Assembly (NCBI GenBank): GCA_026745465.1
Contig: JACYXH010000833.1
Location: forward strand, 32,460 to 96,459
DNA length: 64,000 nt
DNA from: Lota lota
Taxonomy: Eukaryota > Chordata > Actinopteri > Gadiformes > Lotidae
Reading direction: 5' to 3'
Shown here one piece after another: positions 57,816 through 64,000 of the stretch. A model generated the notes under the pieces. That model searched no databases. It saw only the letters and a program-made list of their open reading frames with translations, and had not been told where the DNA came from. Position 1 is the stretch's first letter; every line of letters begins with the position of its first letter. Position numbers and translations under genes: made by a program.

Positions 57816-58799
57816 AGAATATTGTATAATGCTAATATATACGTGTATTAGTCAACTCATTATGGACATTTAACTTACCTCACAACATGCTGAAAAAAGC
57901 AACACAACAAGGTAGGAGAAGTTTCTATTAGAAAACTCCATTAGTATACATTTGAACATTTTTGCACACATTGAAACATTTTGGGGAAGCCTTGTCCATT
58001 GTCCAGTCCAATTTTGAAACCAATTAGAGCGGTATATTGTGAAAGCAGCCCATGTATTCAACCATCTCACCCTAACTCTTTCCCTAACACTGAACCCTAA
58101 CTCCTTGAAGGACAAGGAGCCTCCCACTGTGGGAAGGAAACCTTGATGGAACACAACATATGGTGACAAAGTCAAGTTGTGTGAGTGTGTAGGCCATGAA
58201 TCCAGTCCAGCGATGACCTCAGCTCTGATGAAGCGCTGTTTGTTGGTCACTGAAATGTTTGCAAATTGTTCACTTTAAGACTGTATTTGTCTAAGCAGTG
58301 TCAGGTAATCAATAATGAACACAATATCCATGTTATCTTAGCATGGACATTGACCTGCAGGACTTGAGCTGTTCAGAGATACAGGTGTGATACAGCTGTG
58401 GTGTGTCTGCCCAGACTCAACACAGTATTTCAACCGCGCCTTACAAAGATGGATGACACATTTTCTCATTATTCAAAGATCCAACATTCAGTTCTTCAGC
58501 AGACACTCGTATCCAAAGAAACCTAGTGAATTCAGATGCATTACATGTAGTCTGAGAACTTGGGGGTGGAACCCAGTACCATGTGATAGAGAGCCCAACA
58601 CCCCATCCTGCCCTGTACGAGGACCACCAGTACCACATTCAGCTCTCTCTCCTCAGTGGTTTTCCTTTAGAGTCGGGTGTCACTCGCCCACAAGGACGTC
58701 CTTCACCAGGCAGGTCCTCCAGCACGGTCTGCCATCAGCTTCCTCTGCCACGCCTTCCTGGTGGTAACAGTGCTAGTTGGGACTCAATGTCCGCTCACA

Positions 58800-59300
58800 A
58801 CAACCGAGGTAGTGTGATGGTCTGGTAACTCAGTGGTAGTGTGATGGTCTGGTAATCAGTGGTAGTGTGATGGTCTGGTATCAGTGGTAGTTGTGATGGT
58901 CTGGTAATCAGTGGTAGTGTGATGGTCTGGTAATCAGTGGTAGTGTGATGGTCTGGTATCAGTGGTAGTGTGATGGTCTGGTATCGTCTGGTAATGTGAT
59001 GGTCTGGTATCGGTGGTAACCAACAGTGATGTTTGTCTGGTATCGGTGGTAGTGTGATCTGGTAACCAACAGTGGTAGTGTGATGGTCTGGTATCAGTGG
59101 TAGTGTGATGGTCTGGTAATCAGTGGTAGTGTGATGGTCTGGTAACAACAGTGGTAGTGTGATGGTCTTTGGTATCAGTGGTAGTGTGATGGTCTGGTAT
59201 CAGTGGTTTGTGATGGTCTGGTAACACACAGCAGTAGTTTGTCTGGTAACAGTGGTAGCTGGTGTTTGGTCTGGTAACACAAGCAGTGGTTTGAATGGTG
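58800..59300. repeat. 25 bp tandem array, mirror copy, irregular
   Basis: Same 'agtgtgatggtctggtatcagtggt' unit as the left arm, but with many 1-5 bp insertions and deletions between units. This contrasts with the clean left array. Confidence 0.9.
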
Positions 59301-60444
59301 TGGTAACGTTGGTCGTTTACGGTCATGTCTGACATGGTAAACAATCAGTTTATGCAAACTTCCAGTAATACTTGTTGGCAGTAGATTCATGGTCTCAGAT
59401 GGCTCCTCCATCAGCTCTCCTCAGCCAAGGATTCCTGGTCTTAACAAACACAGTGGTAGTAGTTGAGCCAATATTTATTCTTTGGACGCCTCGTTTAAAT
59501 CATTCTAGTGCTGGCTGGAGTGTAAAAGAGGAATGGAAGATTCATTTGATATTTTAAACTTGCACTAAGAAACATGCACACTCTTGTTATTCAGGAAAAC
59601 AGTCAAACATTGTGTGAATTCAACAGGTTGTCAAATGACGTAGAAAAAAGGTTGAGGTTGGTATTAACCTTCCAAAGACTTAAGCAGTCACATCGTAGGC
59701 CTCGTGTTGTTCCTGGTCATCAGCTTCATCTATTCACAATCCACTTTAAATCAGTATACAAATAAAAACCGTCTCCCACCTCAGCCGACAGACTCACTAT
59801 CATTTGTTCAAATAAACCATACAACTTGTAGAACTTGTGCAGCAGTAGCACAGACTCTGTAGCCTTCACATTTAGGGGTTAGAGAGTCTAAATAAAACGT
59901 ATTAACCCAGGGACTGTTTTCTCTAAATCAGCCACCATAAGTAACAGATTTAAGAACAAAAACACTTCAGTAGCAGTGAGTGTGATAATCACTTTAGAGC
60001 TGGGCTTCATTCGCCCCGACCGGGACGTCCTTCGTCAGGCAGGACCTCCAGCACGGCTCCACCATCAGCTCCCCTCCGCCACGGCGTCCCGGTCTGCTAT
60101 CAAACAGCGCTAGTTGGGTCTAACATCTGCTAACAAACCTGGGGATGGAAACATTTGCAAAGGGGTAGCGAATATCCAACTTCCTTAAGTTTCCAAGTTG
60201 ACTTATTGAGAAATGTATAACTGTGAAATTAACTGAGAAATGTGTAACTATGGTAGTAGTAGTAGCAGCAATAGGAGCAAAAATAGCTCACGTGACTTAG
60301 ATGACCCAAAATATTACCTCAAATCACAGCTTAGGAAGAATTCACAGTGAAAATTCACAAACTAAAAACTAATAAATCTCCCTCTACAATCGTTTACAAA
60401 AACTAAAAAGAACCTCCGGGCATTTAGCATTTCAGAACAGCTTG

Positions 60445-60655
60445 GTGATGGTTACCCTCTGGTCCTCAGCCTCTGGTCCACCCTGGTGCCTCATGCCTGG
60501 TCCAGGGGGATCTGGTTACCCTCTCTGGTCCACCCTGGTGCCCCATGCCTGGTCCAGGGGATCTGGTTACCCCTCTGGTCCACCCTGGTGCCCCATGCCT
60601 GGTCCAGGGGATCTGGTTACCCTCCGGTCCACCCTGGTCCAGGGGATCCTGTAAA
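60445..60655. repeat. 48 bp tandem array, mirror copy
   Basis: Complement of 39650-39840, with extra bases such as GGGGGATC and CTCTCTGG. Confidence 0.9.
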
Positions 60656-62730
60656 GTCAGACAGCATCTTTGTAAACACGTTTACACAGAGGTCTTGTTT
60701 TGTACAATATGTACATGTAATTAAATCTCAGAAGACGACGTGCTATAACATATTAGCTGTGCTATAACTTATTAGCTTTATTTATTAACTAGAGACATAC
60801 AGGTTGGCCGTCTTCAGGAAGGCAAACTTCCACACACCGAGTCAAGGTACTGAACCAATCACAATCAAGCATATTCACATCCAATAAATCATTGTAACTC
60901 CATAATCATTAACAGTGATGTCAACACACGGTAACAAATATATTCTATGAATATCACAACAGCAAGTTCAATTACACTATGGAATGCCACTAACACTAGT
61001 GAGCCTGGTTCAACGCTTCCTCGACCACATCTACCTCCCGACCACTCTGCATAGATCACTTTGAGAAGGTCATATAACGTTACAGAAAAGAATGGGTAAA
61101 TACGGTAGGTATCAATGTGAAACCGTCCATATCAAACGCTCACCTGCGTGGTTGGATTGACATCTTGTGCGTCATACAGGTTCAGGATAGCAAGGACTGG
61201 AGCTGCCCCCACTGTTAACACAAAACAATCATCCATTTAATAACTAGACATCACACGCTGGAATCACATGGGAACAACAATTACCAAACACAGGAAGTGA
61301 TGCAGCAATTTATAAATCCTTTCCTATAAAAACCTGTCCTGCCTCATTTTCCAAGTCAATGAGTGTACGCAAAAGATGTAGTATGTCTGAATGTGTCACT
61401 ACTCTTCAATGAGCTTTACATCATGGCCTCACCAAGAATAAACTGAAAACCAATACAATAGTCAGGGTGCTTAAGAGGAACAACTGTTCTTAGTTTGCTT
61501 ATGTTATGTGGGATTTCATCTACAGCCGCAGTTTTATGGTAGCATTTGCGCAACAATTAAACTTATTTGACTCTTCTGAACAGCTATTCCATTAGTTTTT
61601 ACACAAATAAGCACGTTTACATTGAACCCTTCCTTTTATTTCTGAAGTCTAGTAGAGACAACACAGAGAAGACAGAATTTATTCAGCCCAAGCACTGAAA
61701 CTGAAAGTGCATTGACCTCACCGTTATGGAGTCCTTTTTAGCCCAGTGGGGAGACGGCAGCGAGGGATGGAGCTGGGTGTGGAGGCAGACACCTTGTGAC
61801 ACAAACTACAGTTACAATTTCAGCTCTGTAGGGTTAGGGTGAGGGTTTAACTGGGCCAATCACAGCCCAGATATTTAAAACACTAGCAGTATCAATAGTA
61901 ATATAATAGTAAAATGATACTTAGCCATATTCAGCTGCTGGCTTGTTGTAGATCAAAGGAGCCGCACTATGGAAATGCCAAATTGTAATTAAAATGTTGC
62001 AGCCTTAAACGATCTCTGCATCATATACGCGACTCGAAAATGTTTACGCAACAACACAGTGTCAGTTGTAGAGAGCAATCATCAAAGTAGTTTTGCGGGA
62101 TTTAATAAAAATGTTATGTTTCATTATGAGTGCACTACCTAAAGCACAATAAAGTGATCAAATATTGCAGATGGTTACTGATAGAAATAGGGAACCGCCA
62201 GATGACCTAATTAGGTACGCTTGTTAGTGATGAGGTTACGCAAATGTCAATCCTGAACATACTGCCAGATGCCCTACCAGGTGAATCAACATCCACAACT
62301 CATACACAGTACTGCAGCATTAGAGGTTCACAAACTGCATATTTCTAACTACTAACCTTGGCAGAAAGCCCAAAACAGTCATACTGGAATCCTAACGTTC
62401 CAGTACAAACCAGCAATACATAACCAGCACCTCACCTTGAGCTGAACGACGATGAAGATCTTGTGGTCCTTTGATCATCTTCGCATTTCAAAATACAGCC
62501 AACAGACTTACCTTGAGGCGATCTAGTAGTTTGATGCTGTTGGTATATGTACAAATAATTTTGACTAAACAGTTCCCCCATCTAACTAATTAACTACTAC
62601 CAATAAACAAGGTTCACCAGCGTACAAAAAAATCTAACTGATCTGATGCTTTTTGTCCACTTCCTTGCTACTCTCAAAAACATTGCATTCAAATTGCATG
62701 AGTGTTGCCTTATTGATCTGGGTGTGGTCT

Positions 62731-64000
62731 GAGTGGCCCGAGATGCATGCTAGGACACTGTGCTATCTTAAGTCTACAGTTCTGTAGATGTTCCCCCTCA
62801 GAAATAACCAAGTGTTCATAAGGCTGTCGTCACATCAGTTACATGAACAGGAACATCCGTCAGGACCGTGACAGGGACTGCCCAAGGAGAAATGCCAAGG
62901 GTAGGATGTGAGGGCTCGAACACTTAGCGACTAGAATACAACCTAACTCTTACAGTAGAGAACCATTGAGCACATTTCAATGTTCCTCTTCATAGATCTT
63001 GAAGCCCCAGTTAGGGTTTCTTTACGTCCACATCTGAAGAACAACACACCTGCAGCTTGAAGAGGACCCTAGTTGGGATGTTTCCAAGATGGTTTCTGAT
63101 TCAAGGGGACCCATCTCCCAGGTCCAGCTAGCCTCGTCCAATACATTACAATTCAGCCAGCGAAAGACTTGCGTCTCAGCACAGGAGTACAGAAGATCCA
63201 CAGGTCATGGCAGCCATCGATCATGTCGGGGGTAGGAAGGGCAGCCACGTCGCAGACTGTCAAGCTTGAATAACCATTTACAAAAATGTTCTGGTACATT
63301 TTCATCTTCTCAGTTGGTTTCCTGTCCATTCTGTCCATTCAGAATGCCATTAGTCCATCATCCATTGTTCCTAGTATCCATTGTTCCTTTCCATTGTTTG
63401 CATAATTCAGTCACACTGCAATCCAATCTGCATGACACTCAAGTCATCCTATCCAGTGTGTAGGAGGTGGAATAGAAAGCCAGATGCTGGATCGCTCCAG
63501 GCTCTTGATGTATACTGGATTGCAAAGGCAAATCGTTGATTTGGGCCACAGACTTAAGTCATCCAGAAACGTCGTCCCAAAAGATACTCAAGGATGTTTT
63601 AAATGGAGTAGCGTCGTACTGTAGCTGAAAATTCTAAAGATAAAAATGTAGCGATAAAACACACCACCACATTAAACCAACCTGTTAAAATATTCAGGGA
63701 TCAGCCCACATCCCATGTCAAGACGCTCACACATAGTATGCTGTCAGGTCGATCCCTGGCCATCCTTACATGTAATACCCCATGCCAGGTACAACACTGG
63801 CCATGCTCACATGAAGAACCCTATGCCAGGTTGAAAGCTGGCCACGCTCACATGAAGTACCTATGCCAGGTCAAACACTGGCCACACTCACATGAAGTAC
63901 CCTATGCCAGGTCAAACACTGGCCACGCTCACATGAAGTACCTATGCCATGTCAAAAGCTGGCCACACTCACATGAAGTACCCTATGCCAGGTTGAAAGC
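62731..64000. mobile_element. foldback element, right-arm copy (one inverted end and part of the interior)
   Basis: Starts with 'gagtggcccgagatgcatgctagg' and mirrors 37640 down to about 36377. The window ends inside the 42 bp array before the second inverted end is reached. Confidence 0.75.

Larger units (their letters stand above)
50320..64000 (-). repeat. right arm of the giant palindrome (~13.7 kb, runs off the window)
   Basis: Reverse complement of 50076 down to about 36377. Differences from the left arm include substitutions, homopolymer-length changes, a ~28 bp extra segment near 61326-61352, a ~50 bp extra segment near 62328-62377, and much greater irregularity in the minisatellites (57660-57800, 58800-59300). 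Confidence 0.95.

Noticed and set aside
36377-64000. Simple sequencing fold-back (single molecule read twice)
   Set aside because: Clean 28 bp and 50 bp indels and substitutions between the arms mean that the two arms are not copies of one molecule, although joining of two haplotypes remains possible.

Overview
This window is vertebrate, almost certainly teleost, nuclear DNA. It has short GT-AG introns, abundant (CA)n, (CT)n and (GTAT)n microsatellites, a finTRIM-type RING/B-box/coiled-coil/B30.2 gene, an F-type lectin (fucolectin) joined to a C-type lectin domain, and Penelope-like retroelements (PLEs) carrying a GIY-YIG endonuclease. No rRNA, tRNA, CRISPR array or operon was seen. Most long open frames are readings of microsatellites or of mobile elements.

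Layout. 1-4.3 kb: possible 3' end of an upstream gene, one arm of a 1.1 kb inverted repeat, and AT-rich filler. 4.37-7.6 kb (minus): a six- or seven-exon gene for a secreted F-type lectin/C-type lectin protein. 9.8-13.5 kb: three related, partly triplicated blocks with (CA)n tracts and a 460 bp purine-only tract. 14.2-21.1 kb: duplicated TRIM flanks and an apparently intact TRIM gene (18.66-20.45 kb, minus) with an interferon-response-like site just upstream. 21.5-28 kb: microsatellites, GTAT-type arrays and a 527 bp TIR/LTR-like insertion. 28.2-30.3 kb (plus): an inverted partial copy of the TRIM locus that keeps only the B30.2 exon and flanks. 31.4-32.5 kb: second arm of the 1.1 kb inverted repeat. 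33-35.3 kb: AT and CT satellites. 35.3-37.6 kb: a foldback element with ~450 bp inverted ends.

From about 36.4 kb to the window end the sequence is one giant palindrome: two ~13.7 kb arms around a 243 bp TG/TA spacer (50,077-50,319). Each arm holds part of the foldback element, fragments of an unrecognised gene, several minisatellites, a C-rich telomere-like array, and a complete but broken Penelope-like element. The two elements face each other tail to tail. The arms are collinear and very similar, but they differ by point changes, homopolymer indels and at least two clean 28-50 bp indels. They are therefore two distinct sequences, either a real inverted duplication or two haplotypes or paralogues joined by the assembler.

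The Penelope-like element is the most unusual content. Its ORF1 has a proline-rich region and an SGNH-hydrolase-like domain (GDS, G-I-N-N and D-x-I-H-W blocks all visible). Its ORF2 has the PLE N-terminal region, then a perfectly in-frame 8 x 32-residue tandem repeat directly abutting the first conserved RT block, the RT core (FLDD), a ~150-residue Pro/His/Ser-rich linker, and a GIY-YIG nuclease. ORF1 ends at a stop overlapping the -1 frame in which ORF2 is open. Both copies are inactivated by shared and private lesions.
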